DNA of 64,000 nt from Nannocystis punicea. GTDB taxonomy: Bacteria > Myxococcota_A > Polyangia > Nannocystales > Nannocystaceae. Made by a program: the position numbers and the translations under genes. The stretch's first letter is position 1, and each line of letters opens with the position of its first letter. The DNA is taken from NCBI RefSeq assembly GCF_026965555.1, contig NZ_CP114040.1, positions 1,922,001 to 1,986,000 of the forward strand, written 5' to 3'. Shown here piece by piece: positions 36,344 to 44,488 of this stretch. The notes below the pieces were generated by a model. That model was not told the origin of the DNA. It worked only from the letters and a program-made list of their open reading frames with translations, and ran no database searches.

Positions 36344-36689
36344 AGGTTCCCCGACCTCTTCAAGAGGCGTGCCATGGGCCGGATGGGCGGGGAAGGAGGC
36401 GAGTTCGCGAGCGGGCCCGCGCGGCCGCACGACACGCGTGTCATGGTCGCCTCGCCGATCATGCCCGGCGTGTGCGTCCGCAGACGCGTGGGGCCGGGTG
36501 AGGGACTCGTGCGAGGCGTTCGCGGGCACGGGTGCGGATAATCATCGTAGTCGGCATGCCTCATCGTCGGACCACTGCTGGCACGAGGCGCGCTCGATGC
36601 TCGGAGAGGTCGACGGTGAGGCAGCATCGATCCGTGGGGCCGCGCCCACGTGACCGCGCGGCGAGGCGCGAGGAGCACCGGGATAAGGG
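36344..36689. other. Intergenic region upstream of the VWA gene, no gene seen
   Basis: No frame in this region shows coding character. It must contain the promoter of the minus-strand VWA gene, but no clear boxes stand out. Confidence 0.35.
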
Positions 36690-36893
36690 ATGACAATGCG
36701 ACGGCGATGCGCACGAACGTGGAGCCGACACCGGGCACATGAACCAGCTCGAGCGATCGCGAGGACGAGCGAGCTCTGTGATGGCAATGCGACGGCGATG
36801 CGGACGAAGGTGGAGCTCGACACCGGGCGCATGAACCAGCAGTCGCCGGCCCGGCGCTCGAGCGATCGCGGGGACGAGCGAGATCTGCGGGTG
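36690..36893. repeat. Tandem duplication of an about 90-bp intergenic unit
   Basis: Copy 1 is 36690-36778 and copy 2 is 36781-36893. Shared blocks are AATGCGACGGCGATGCG, GACACCGGGC, ATGAACCAGC and CGAGCGATCGC. Copy 2 carries a 16-19-bp insertion (AGTCGCCGGCCCGGCG). It lies about 200 bp upstream of the DNA ligase gene. Confidence 0.75.
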
Positions 36894-37088
36894 GGTCATG
36901 AACATCGGCCCTTCGCTCGCACGAAGTGCAGCGCGGGCGAGGTGTCGTCGACACGGTGGGACGGTCGTTCGCTCGCGGCGCTGCGGATCTGGCCGGCTCG
37001 CTGCAATGGGTCCGGGGCGCGGCGGTCAGTGTGCGCGAAAGCGAGCGGGCGACGCGCGGGCGCGGTTTTGTTAGCATCTCGGCCGCTC

Positions 37089-39140
37089 ATGAGCGCCTCG
37101 AAGACCCCCGCCTCCGACCTGCAGACCCTCGATGCCGCCGCGGTGAAGGACCGGCTGCCCTCGTTCACGGCCGACGAGCTCGAGGCGCTGATCCGGCGGG
37201 CCAACAAGGAGTACTGGGATGACCAGGCGCCGACGCTGCCGGACCCGCTGTACGACCAGCTGGTCGAGCGGCTGAGGCGCGTGCGGCCCGACGCGGCGGT
37301 GCTCGAGGAGATGGGGCCGCAGGCGTCCGAGGCGCCGGTGATGGACGCGGAGGAGGCGCTGCAGCTGCCGCCGGAGCAGCGGTTCGGCGCTGCGGTCCGC
37401 CATCAGCGGCCGATGCTGTCGCTGGAGAAGTGCTACAGCGAGACCGACCTGCAGAGCTGGGCCGGCAAGTTCAGCGGCGAGCTCCTGGTGATGCCGAAGA
37501 TGGACGGCGTGGCCTGCAGCCTGCGTTACGACAAGAAGGGCAAGCTGGTGATGGCGGCCACCCGCGGCTCAGGCACCGAGGGCGAGGACGTGACGATGAA
37601 CGCGCTCGAGGTGAAGGACATCCCGCGCACTGTCGCCTCCGGCGGGGTCGAGCTCGAGATCCGCGGCGAGCTCTACATGAAGCTCAGCGACTTCGCCAAG
37701 TACAAGGGCGACTTCGCCAACCCGCGCAACCTGACGGCCGGTTCGATCAAGCAGAAGGAGCGCAAGAACACCCGCAACGCGCACCTGAGCTTCTTCGCGT
37801 ACGACATCATCGGCCCCGAGTTCGACAGCGAGCGCGACAAGTTCGAGCTGCTGAAGAAGCTCGGGCTCGGCGGCATCGACCACGAGTTCGTCGACCGCGC
37901 CGGGCTGCAGGCCAGCTACGACCGCTGGGCCCGCAACCGGCCGGAGCTCGACTACGAGATCGACGGGGTGGTCTACCGCGCGGCGTCGGTCAAGGAGCAG
38001 CGGCGCCTCGGCCTCACCGGTCACCACCCGCGCTACGCGATCGCCTACAAGTTCCAGGGCGACTCGGGCGTGACCGACCTGCTCGACATCCTCTGGTCGG
38101 TCAGCCGCACCGGCGTGATCACGCCGGTGGCCCTGCTCGAGCCGGTCGAGCTCAGCGGCGCGCGGATCGGCCGCGCCAGCCTGCACAACCTCAACATCTT
38201 CGAGTCGCTCGGCCTGACCCACAACTGCCGCGTCGAGGTGACCCGCCGCGGCGGCGTGATCCCCAACGTCGAGCGCGTGGTCGAGTCGGGCCCGGCCTCG
38301 CGCCCGTTCGAGCTGCCGACGCAGTGCCCGGCCTGCGGCGGCCCGATCGAGCGCCGCAAGAAGCGCGACGGCGAGAACCTGTGGTGCGCCGAGCCGAAGA
38401 AGTGCGTGCAGGCCCGCCTCGGCGAGCTCGAGCACTTCGCGAAGGTGGTCGACCTGCAGGGCTTCGGCCCGAAGGTGATCGGCGCGGCGGTCGACGCCGA
38501 GCTGCTCAGCACGCCGGCCGACTACTACCGCCTGCGCGTGGTCGACCTGCAGGAGCTCGAGCGCCTGGGCGAGAAGAGCGCGCAGAACCTCGTCGACCAG
38601 ATCGAGTCGCACCGCGAGCTGCCGCTGGCGGTGTTCCTGCAAGCGCTGGGCATCGAGCACCTCGGCAGGCAGAACGCGTTGCTGCTGGCCGGCGAGTTCC
38701 GCACGCTCGAGCGGATCCGCGAGCTCGGGCGCGACGATCTCACGGCGGTCCGCGGGATCAAGGACGCGATCGCCGACGCCATCGTGAACGGCCTCAAGGC
38801 CCGCGCCGAGCTGATCGACGCGCTGCTCGAGTTCGTGACGGTGCTGCCCGGCGAGGCGGCGCCAGCCCCGGTCGAGGGCGCGGCCCTGTCCGGCAAGAGC
38901 TTCGTGTTCACTGGCACGCTCGAGGCGTTCACCCGCGAGGTCGCTCAGGCCCGCGTGCAAGCCCTCGGCGGCGAGAACCCCTCCGGCGTGACGAAGACGC
39001 TGACCTACCTGGTGGTCGGCGCCGGCCGCGGCGCCAAGTCGAGCAAGCAGAAGAAGGCCGAGGAGCTGATCGCCGCCGGCGCTCCGCTCAAGATCCTCAG
39101 CGAGGAGGAGTTCCTCGCGCTGGTCGGCTCGCTCGAGTAG
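37089..39140 (+). CDS. ligA: NAD-dependent DNA ligase
   Basis: This 683-residue enzyme seals nicks using NAD. Domain Ia is at about 15-60, followed by the adenylation domain with Lys137 in KMDG and EIRGELYM. Next come the OB fold (SVSRTGVITPVALLEPV), a four-Cys zinc finger (CPAC...CAEPKKC, about 415-440), helix-hairpin-helix repeats and a C-terminal BRCT domain (LSGKSFVFTGTLEAFTREVA). All LigA hallmarks are present at normal length. ATG 37089 is chosen because the first ligase residues begin there. A 14-bp-period hairpin array follows the stop. Confidence 0.96.
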   Translation: MSASKTPASDLQTLDAAAVKDRLPSFTADELEALIRRANKEYWDDQAPTLPDPLYDQLVERLRRVRPDAAVLEEMGPQASEAPVMDAEEALQLPPEQRFGAAVRHQRPMLSLEKCYSETDLQSWAGKFSGELLVMPKMDGVACSLRYDKKGKLVMAATRGSGTEGEDVTMNALEVKDIPRTVASGGVELEIRGELYMKLSDFAKYKGDFANPRNLTAGSIKQKERKNTRNAHLSFFAYDIIGPEFDSERDKFELLKKLGLGGIDHEFVDRAGLQASYDRWARNRPELDYEIDGVVYRAASVKEQRRLGLTGHHPRYAIAYKFQGDSGVTDLLDILWSVSRTGVITPVALLEPVELSGARIGRASLHNLNIFESLGLTHNCRVEVTRRGGVIPNVERVVESGPASRPFELPTQCPACGGPIERRKKRDGENLWCAEPKKCVQARLGELEHFAKVVDLQGFGPKVIGAAVDAELLSTPADYYRLRVVDLQELERLGEKSAQNLVDQIESHRELPLAVFLQALGIEHLGRQNALLLAGEFRTLERIRELGRDDLTAVRGIKDAIADAIVNGLKARAELIDALLEFVTVLPGEAAPAPVEGAALSGKSFVFTGTLEAFTREVAQARVQALGGENPSGVTKTLTYLVVGAGRGAKSSKQKKAEELIAAGAPLKILSEEEFLALVGSLE

Positions 39141-39146
39141 GCCTGG

Positions 39147-39200
39147 TGGACATGTTCGAAGAGGCATGTCTTCGGGGGCATGCCCCAGAGGACATGTCCT
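39147..39200. terminator. Hairpin array of 14-bp CATG repeats after ligA
   Basis: CATG occurs at 39151, 39165, 39179 and 39193, exactly every 14 bp. It contains CGAAGA/TCTTCG, GGGGGCATGCCCC-type and GGACATGTCC palindromes, so several alternative hairpins can form right after the ligase stop. It is the same design as at 1932-1984. Confidence 0.6.
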
Positions 39201-39450
39201 GAGGAGCAGGACGGATGCCGGCCTGCCGGGTCCCTGTCGCTATCCGGCGTCACCGGCAGACGTCCGCGGTGGCGGGGTGAGCGGCGGCGGAGCCGTCGCG
39301 CGGCTGGGAGGCACGTTGCAGTCCGGGCGGGTGCGCGAGTCCGGCGAGCTCACCTGCAAGGCTGCTCGCGGCCGGGCAGGCCGTTGCACCGGGCGGGGGC
39401 CGCGCGCGGGTCGCTCGGCCGCGCAGGCGGGCTCGAGTAGAATCTCGCGG

Positions 39451-40164
39451 ATGAGCGAGGACGCGGGCGACAAGGAGCGGCGGATCGTCGAGGCGCGGCG
39501 CAAGCTGATGGAGCGGTGGGAGCAGCGGATGCGCGACACGCCGGCGCTGTCGGACGCGCGCCCGCAGGGCTCGGGCCCGCCGAACCGGCACGGGATGCCG
39601 AAGCTGCCGGTCGGCCAGACGGTGACGAAGAAGTGGCCGGTGCTCGACCTCGGTCGTAAGCCGATCGTGCCGAAGGAGAAGTGGCAGCTCATCATCGACG
39701 GGGCGGTCGAGCAGCCGGTCACGCTCGACTGGGCAGCCTTCATGGCCCTGCCGCAGACCGAGGACACCAGCGACTTCCACTGCGTGACGTCGTGGTCGAA
39801 GATGGACATGAAGTGGGTCGGCGTGCGCTTCGCCGACCTGATGGCGCTGGTGCGCCCGACCGCGGCCGCGGTCCATGTGATGTGCCACGGCTACGACGGC
39901 TACACGACCAACGTGGCGCTCGAGGAGGCGCTCAAGCCCGACGTGCTGCTGGCCCACACGGTCGACGGCCACGACCTGCCCATCGAACACGGCGGGCCGG
40001 TCCGCATGATCACGCCGCAGCTTTACGCGTGGAAGGGCTCGAAGTGGATCAGCCGCATCGAGCTGCTGACGCGGGAGAAGCTCGGGTTCTGGGAGATGAA
40101 CGGGTATTCGAGTACTGCCCACCCCTGGCGGGATGACCGCTACGGGCGGGTCAGAGGGCTTTGA
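39451..40164 (+). CDS. Sulfite-oxidase-like molybdopterin-dependent oxidoreductase
   Basis: This 237-residue enzyme is of the SuoX/MsrP molybdenum-cofactor fold. DFHCVTSWS (about 108-116) supplies the Cys ligand to molybdenum, followed by KWVGVRFADLM and VHVMCHGYDGYTTNV, and the family C-terminus FWEMNGYSSTAHPWRDDRY. It is short, lacks the dimerisation domain and has no twin-Arg signal, so it may be cytoplasmic. ATG 39451 begins the coding character. Its last 89 bp are the attachment sequence of the downstream islands, and its stop overlaps the convergent integrase gene by 14 bp. Confidence 0.88.
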   Translation: MSEDAGDKERRIVEARRKLMERWEQRMRDTPALSDARPQGSGPPNRHGMPKLPVGQTVTKKWPVLDLGRKPIVPKEKWQLIIDGAVEQPVTLDWAAFMALPQTEDTSDFHCVTSWSKMDMKWVGVRFADLMALVRPTAAAVHVMCHGYDGYTTNVALEEALKPDVLLAHTVDGHDLPIEHGGPVRMITPQLYAWKGSKWISRIELLTREKLGFWEMNGYSSTAHPWRDDRYGRVRGL

Positions 40165-40167
40165 CGG
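40076..40167. repeat. Attachment-site direct repeat, left copy (attL-like)
   Basis: The 92 bp match 48166-48257 with a single mismatch (C at 40119, G in the other copy). Weaker identity continues through the hairpin at 40193-40210. It encodes the molybdoenzyme C-terminus and the last few integrase codons on the other strand. Confidence 0.85.
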
Positions 40168-41101
40168 GGTTTTGGCGTGATAGCCGCATCACCCCGCTGC
40201 GGCGGGTTTTGGGCGCCTGTGTCAGATTTGTGCCAACCGCGGTAATCCCGCGCCGCGCCTTGACCAGCGCCTGCGTCGCTCGTTCCATGCTGTCCCCGGT
40301 GTCGTGGAGGTAGGCCTCGACGGTCGTCGCAAGCTGGCGGTGACCGAGCATCTTCTGCACGGCCACCGCATCCGCGCCGCCCTTCAGGGCCGAGGTCGCG
40401 CAGGTGTGGCGCAGCACGTGGGGACCCTTCTGCGGCAGGCCGACAGCGGCCTGCGCACGCGCCAGTCGGTCGCGCACGCCTCCGCGCGTCAGGCGGCCGC
40501 CAAAGCGGCCTTCGAGGAGTGGAGCGGTGGGTGGCCGACCCTCCACGAACGGGCGCAGGGCGTCGACCAGGCGCTCTGTGAGGCCGACGGTCCGGGCCTC
40601 GCCGTTCTTCGGCGGGGTGATTTCCCCGTCGTCGTTGAGGGCCCGCTCGACCCTGAGCGTGCGCGCCTCGAGGTTGACGTCGCGGACCTCCAAGCCGATG
40701 AGCTCGCCGACCCGCAGGGCCGCCTCGCCGCACACGAGCACGGTGGCTCGGTGCGCCGGGCTCAGCTTGGTCGCGGCGACGAGGAGCGCCTCGAACGTGG
40801 GATCGTCGTAGGCCTTCGGCATGGCGATCTTGCGCTCCTTGACCTTCTCCAGCTTCTCGGGCTGGGTGGGCCGGAGGCGGAGCACCCGGCAGCGCGCCAG
40901 CATGGTGGCGAACATGCTGATCGTCGTGTTGATCGTGGTCGTCCCGTAGCCCTTGGCCTTCATGTCCGAACGGACACGGCTCGCCTCGAGCTCGCCGGCC
41001 TCGGCGACCTCGAAATCGCTCTTGACGTGCGCGCTCAGAAGCGTACGTAGGAGGCCGGTCTGCTGGCGAAACTGGCGTTGTTGGAGAAACTCGAACTGCA
41101 A
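40151..41101 (-). CDS. Tyrosine-type site-specific recombinase (integrase) of island A
   Basis: This 316-residue integrase has a helical SAM-like core-binding domain (about 10-90) and a catalytic domain with the full set of residues: Arg130 (EAALRVGEL), His228 and Arg231 (HVLRHT), His254 (LGHRQL) and nucleophile Tyr264 (VEAYLH). It should cut and rejoin the att repeat at 40076-40167, which overlaps its 3' end. Only TTG 41101 is available as start in this frame, and upstream in-frame residues look protein-like, so the N-terminus may be slightly truncated or mis-set. TGTCCGAACGGACA lies inside the gene (40963-40976). Confidence 0.92.
   Translation of the reverse strand: MQFEFLQQRQFRQQTGLLRTLLSAHVKSDFEVAEAGELEASRVRSDMKAKGYGTTTINTTISMFATMLARCRVLRLRPTQPEKLEKVKERKIAMPKAYDDPTFEALLVAATKLSPAHRATVLVCGEAALRVGELIGLEVRDVNLEARTLRVERALNDDGEITPPKNGEARTVGLTERLVDALRPFVEGRPPTAPLLEGRFGGRLTRGGVRDRLARAQAAVGLPQKGPHVLRHTCATSALKGGADAVAVQKMLGHRQLATTVEAYLHDTGDSMERATQALVKARRGITAVGTNLTQAPKTRRSGVMRLSRQNPVKAL
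40193..40210 (+). terminator. Hairpin terminator of the molybdoenzyme gene, carried in the att repeat
   Basis: CCCGC-TGCG-GCGGG is followed by TTTT on the plus strand, 28 bp after the molybdoenzyme stop. A variant copy (CCCG-N6-CGGG, TTTT) follows the right att copy near 48280. It is probably the original terminator of the target gene. Confidence 0.55.
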
Positions 41102-41286
41102 CGGGCCAGTTTTGGTGAACTCCTCCGCGGTTTTCGAAGCGTAGCGGAGTGGGCGCGTGAAGTGCAGGCCGAACTGGGTTGCGCCCGGACAACGACTAGA
41201 CGGTGATCACCCTGGGAAGCTTTCGAGGCCGAATGGGATGCCCAGACGCGGCGGTGCCTCCAGGACCTCGGGCTCGGACCCGGACC

Positions 41287-41961
41287 CTAGCCGGCGGTGC
41301 TGGAAGGTTTTTGCGGAAGCGGGGCGCGAGGGTTATCCCTCGCGGAGCCGGCTCGGCACTCGCCTCCCGTCACCCAATGGTCAGCATGATCGAGAGCGTC
41401 CGTAGGCGCCTCAGGAAGGACCCGGTCAACACGCGATTTCAGTCGCTGGCGCCGAGCGGATGCGCGGACGAGCTTGGTAAGGCCGATGATCCACAGGACG
41501 CCCAGAGCCTTCGTCCACCAGTTTGGGTAGAAGATGAACACGAGGAACGCGAGGTTGACGACGTGATGAACCAGGCGGTTGTATCTTCCGAACCACCGGG
41601 TCATGAAGTCCTCATAGTCATCGAGCCCGCTCAAACGAGAGACAGGCGCACGCACTTCCTCCGTCGAGGAGGTCTCTTTACTCGCTTCAGTAGCCAGCAT
41701 GCGCCGATGTCGCTGGGCGAGCCGCTTGCGGGCAAGCCGCTCCACGAGCCCCCCCCACAGTTGATGGTATAGGTGGAAGCCCAGCGCGGTCTGCCACCAG
41801 GCCACGTTAAAATACAGCGTGAGCGGAAAGATGAAGGCGAAGAAAGGGAGCCAGAAGATGAGCGCGATGGGTGTCAGCAGTGCCCGCGCCCAGAATTGGT
41901 CAGTCGGCAACCACCCCCAAGGCTGGGGGGGGAGCGGCGTATAAACCCTGAGTGCAGACAT
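41287..41961 (-). CDS. Membrane protein of unknown function, paired with the secreted protein upstream
   Basis: This 224-residue protein has a hydrophobic region (about 18-60; LIFWLPFFAFIFPLTLYFNV), a basic loop and a second hydrophobic segment (about 155-185; VVNLAFLVFIFYPNWWTKAL). The start is ATG 41961 (MSALRVY), 13 bp after the preceding gene's stop. The longer open frame upstream is the shadow of that gene. No family is recognised. Its pairing with a small secreted protein bearing a Gly-rich hydrophobic C-terminus is compatible with an immunity or export role (inference only). Confidence 0.7.
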   Translation of the reverse strand: MSALRVYTPLPPQPWGWLPTDQFWARALLTPIALIFWLPFFAFIFPLTLYFNVAWWQTALGFHLYHQLWGGLVERLARKRLAQRHRRMLATEASKETSSTEEVRAPVSRLSGLDDYEDFMTRWFGRYNRLVHHVVNLAFLVFIFYPNWWTKALGVLWIIGLTKLVRASARRQRLKSRVDRVLPEAPTDALDHADHWVTGGECRAGSARDNPRAPLPQKPSSTAG

Positions 41962-41974
41962 GGGCGCGTCTCGG

Positions 41975-42613
41975 CTAATTCTGCGCCTTCTTGCATTTGT
42001 CATGTACGATGGCCCCGGTCTGCGTCCCCAGCCCACCGCCCAGACCGATACAGGCGCCGGTGCCGAGACCTGCCGTTGCCAATTCGCAGCCAGCGAACGC
42101 GCCGGCGGCGATTGCCAGGCCGCTGATTCCGGCCGCGAGAGCGCAAAGGAGCCCTCGTGTCTCCGCCAGGGCCTTGATGACGACGTCGTGGTCCCAGACC
42201 TGATAGATGCTTGCGACCAGGAGATGCGCATCCTCATCGGTGAGAGCGCCGAACGCGGTGCTCTCCGTGATGACTTTGCCGTCTACAAATTTCTGCTCGG
42301 CGAGCACGCGCTGGTTGAGAGTCAGTCGCGCCACGCCGGTACCCTCCTCGCCCATGCGCATGGTAATTGTCACGTGACCGAGCGCGATGTGATAGTCGAC
42401 CTGCATGTGGATTCCGTGCGCGGTCTCGACGAGAGCATCGACATGATGAAGGTCGATCGACAATTCGAGGTTATTCAACACGGTCTCTAAGTCAGTCTCG
42501 GCGACATCGTTCGCCATGGCCGCTCTGTCCGAGAACTCTTCCGGCGTAGCGGGCGCGGGACGGGCAGCGGGCGCCGCAAGGAGCGAAACGGCCATGAAGA
42601 GTTCGGTGAGCAT
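41975..42613 (-). CDS. Secreted protein with Gly-rich hydrophobic C-terminus, possible bacteriocin-like
   Basis: This 212-residue protein has a signal peptide (MLTELFMAVSLLAAPAARPA). A helical/beta middle region (about 30-150) contains NLELSIDLHHVDALVETAHG. The C-terminal 55 residues are a Gly/Ala-rich hydrophobic segment with three Cys (FAGCELATAGLGTGACIGLG). That tail is reminiscent of pore-forming bacteriocin domains, but no family can be named. Codon use is less GC-biased than in the host genes. It is followed after 13 bp by a membrane protein gene in the same operon. Confidence 0.7.
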   Translation of the reverse strand: MLTELFMAVSLLAAPAARPAPATPEEFSDRAAMANDVAETDLETVLNNLELSIDLHHVDALVETAHGIHMQVDYHIALGHVTITMRMGEEGTGVARLTLNQRVLAEQKFVDGKVITESTAFGALTDEDAHLLVASIYQVWDHDVVIKALAETRGLLCALAAGISGLAIAAGAFAGCELATAGLGTGACIGLGGGLGTQTGAIVHDKCKKAQN

Positions 42614-42981
42614 ATCCCGCCCATGGCAAATGCTAAGCCGATCACAAGCGGACGGCCACAGATTCCCGGCGGCGATGTCGGCGCGGAACAGTTCTGCCAA
42701 CCGGGCGGGGGAGAATCACAGCCTCCGCCTGCTTGTGGGATGAGCGGGGACGGCCGGGCGCCGACGCGGCGCCTCGACCTCCACGCCTCGCTACCGCGCG
42801 CGCTCGGCGATCGCCACGCGCCAACCCCGATCTCGTCGCCGTCAACTTGCCCCCTGAGCAGCGTGTGGGGCCGCCGCCCCTGATCGAGGCGGTCGCGCGC
42901 GGCGCGCGGCGTTTGACCGCGACGCGTCCACGAAGGACCGTAACTGTACGACGAACCACGCCATGACGGACGGGCGCGTCC
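42614..42981. other. Gene-free stretch in island A
   Basis: I see only Arg-rich noise frames and no start/ribosome-binding-site combination. It includes the promoter region of the 42613 operon. Confidence 0.35.
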
Positions 42982-43051
42982 GGACTATACGCCTTCGTCG
43001 CGCAGATGCAGTCCTGCGACCCCGACCGCCTGATCTTCCTCGACGAGTCAG
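42982..43051 (+). pseudogene. IS630-family transposase, central fragment
   Basis: About 22 residues ending in DPDRLIFLDES match the IS630 block that carries a catalytic Asp. The upstream frame is closed by a stop at 42964. The sequence is interrupted at 43051 by the end of an IS3-family element and resumes at about 43750. Confidence 0.7.
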
Positions 43052-43748
43052 TGGGATTGCCCCGAAAAAGTGGACACCTTGCTTATGCCGCTTGAGTCTG
43101 CGCCTGCTCGGCGTAGAAGCTCTCCTCGTAGGTGATCGGGGTCGAGTAGCCGATCAACGAGTGGCGACGCTGGCGATTATAGAACACTTCGATCCACTCC
43201 GAGATGGTGGTCTTCGCGCTCTCTCGGGTGAGGAAGATCGTGCGGTGGACGAGCTCGGTCTTCAGCGTGCTGTTGAAGCTCTCGGCGACCGCGTTGTCCC
43301 AGCAGTTGCCCCTGCGGCTCATGCTGCAGGTGATGCCTGTCTGGCGCAGGGCCTCGCGGTAGTCCGCTGCGGCGTACTGGGAGCCGCGATCGGAGTGGAA
43401 GACGAGCCCTTCGTCGGACGGCTCAGGGTGCCCCAGAGCGGCCCTCAGCGCGCCGAGGACCAGCTCCGTGCGCATGTGGTCGGCCATCGACCAGCCGACC
43501 ACGCGGCGCGAGAACAGGTCGATGATCACCGCGAGGTAGAGCCAGCCCTCGAGGGTCCACACGTACGTGATGTCGGCGACCCACGCCTTGTCGGGCTTGC
43601 TGGCGGTGAAGTTGCGCCCCAGGATATTATCGGCCACGGGGAGTCTGTGGTTCGAGTCGGTCGTCCTCGCGAATTTCGGCCTCCGACGGCCCTGGATTCC
43701 CTTCTCGCGCATGATCCGGGCTACTCGCTTGCGGCTGATCTTGCGGCC
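43052..43748 (-). mobile_element. Truncated IS3-family insertion sequence inside IS630
   Basis: The right end begins with TGGGATTGCCCCGAAAAAGT, an IS3-type terminal sequence. The element carries the C-terminal two-thirds of OrfB but lacks OrfA, the OrfB start and the other terminal repeat. A deletion therefore followed its insertion into the IS630 transposase gene. Confidence 0.75.
43083..43745 (-). pseudogene. IS3-family transposase OrfB, 5'-truncated
   Basis: The frame encodes a DDE integrase core: VADITYVWT (first Asp), FHSDRGSQY (second Asp) and NCWDNAVAESFNSTLKTE (Glu), followed by the IS3 C-terminal RRHSLIGYSTP. Residues RKISRKRVARI before the ATG at 43712 are still OrfB, so the original gene extended further upstream. 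Without OrfA and the left end it cannot transpose on its own. Confidence 0.88.
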
Positions 43749-43749
43749 A

Positions 43750-44079
43750 CGTCCGCGAGTTCATCGACAACCATCTGGCATCGAAGCTGCGCCCCGGCGA
43801 TGTCGTGGTGATGGACAACCTCGGAGTCCATCATGCGACAGGCGTCCGCGAGCGTATCGAGGCGCGCGGCGCTACAGTCGTCTACCAGCCGCCGTACTCG
43901 CCCGACCTCAACCCCATCGAGCTCGCCTGGTCGAAGATCAAGGCCGCACTCCGCGGCCTCGGTGCCCGAACCGTCCCGCTCCTCAAGGCCGCGATTTCGC
44001 CGTCGCGGGACTCGTCACCCCAGCCGATGCAGCCGGATGGTTCAAGCACTGCGGCGTCAGCACGCCTCAAGTCGCATGA
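43750..44079 (+). pseudogene. IS630-family transposase, C-terminal fragment with frameshift
   Basis: HVREFIDNHLASKLRPGDVV, VMDNLGVHHATGVRERI and PPYSPDLNPIELAWSKIKA are IS630 DDE-domain blocks with the last catalytic Asp and Glu. Near 44000 the frame must shift to continue as AVAGLVTPADAAGWFKHCG before a stop at 44077-44079. It is therefore doubly broken, by the IS3 insertion and by an indel. Confidence 0.85.
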
Positions 44080-44234
44080 AACGTGCTGTGAGGCTGTCGA
44101 CCGTGAGGTCGATGTGTCTGTCCCAAAAGACATTCACGTGACGATCCGTGCTCGCGTGACGCGGGGCGGGTGAGCTATCGGCAAGCGACGAACTGGGCTC
44201 CCGCATTGGGCGCCGCTCGAGCAGCGCGGCCAGG

Positions 44235-44362
44235 CACTCGCAGCACATCACCGCACCTGCGGCATACGGTCCGCACGAAGCCGAGCTCGAAGTCCCCGCA
44301 CCCCGCGAAGCTCTCGAGCTCGGCCTTCACGAAGTTCGGCAGCGACCGCACCGGCACCCCTC
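44235..44362 (-). pseudogene. Transposase zinc-binding domain fragment (IS91-like)
   Basis: NFVKAELESFAGCGDFELGF and VCRRCGDVLRVP resemble the N-terminal zinc-binding domain of IS91/IS801-type transposases (FxxxELxxFxxCGxxxxGFxR...CxxC). No start, catalytic domain or element ends are present. It is a short remnant; the family call is tentative. Confidence 0.5.
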
Positions 44363-44488
44363 CGCTGGCGCACTGCGGCACTGGCGACCGCCTTCGCCGA
44401 GTGACGGCCCATCGGGAGGCAGAAGCGCCCCGTACCCGCGGAGTGTCCTCGTCCGTGCGCAAGGCGGCTGCTAAGCTGCGCGGCCGCC

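Noticed and set aside
39151..39200. CRISPR-like array from 14-bp period
   Set aside because: Units are only 14 bp, palindromic and contiguous, with no spacers or cas genes nearby.
40076..40167. tRNA gene as integration target
   Set aside because: No cloverleaf, anticodon arm or CCA end can be made; the repeat is the 3' end of the molybdoenzyme coding sequence.
41287..42237. 316-codon version of the island membrane protein
   Set aside because: The first 92 residues overlap the upstream secreted-protein gene out of frame and are Arg/Ser-rich; ATG 41961 fits better.
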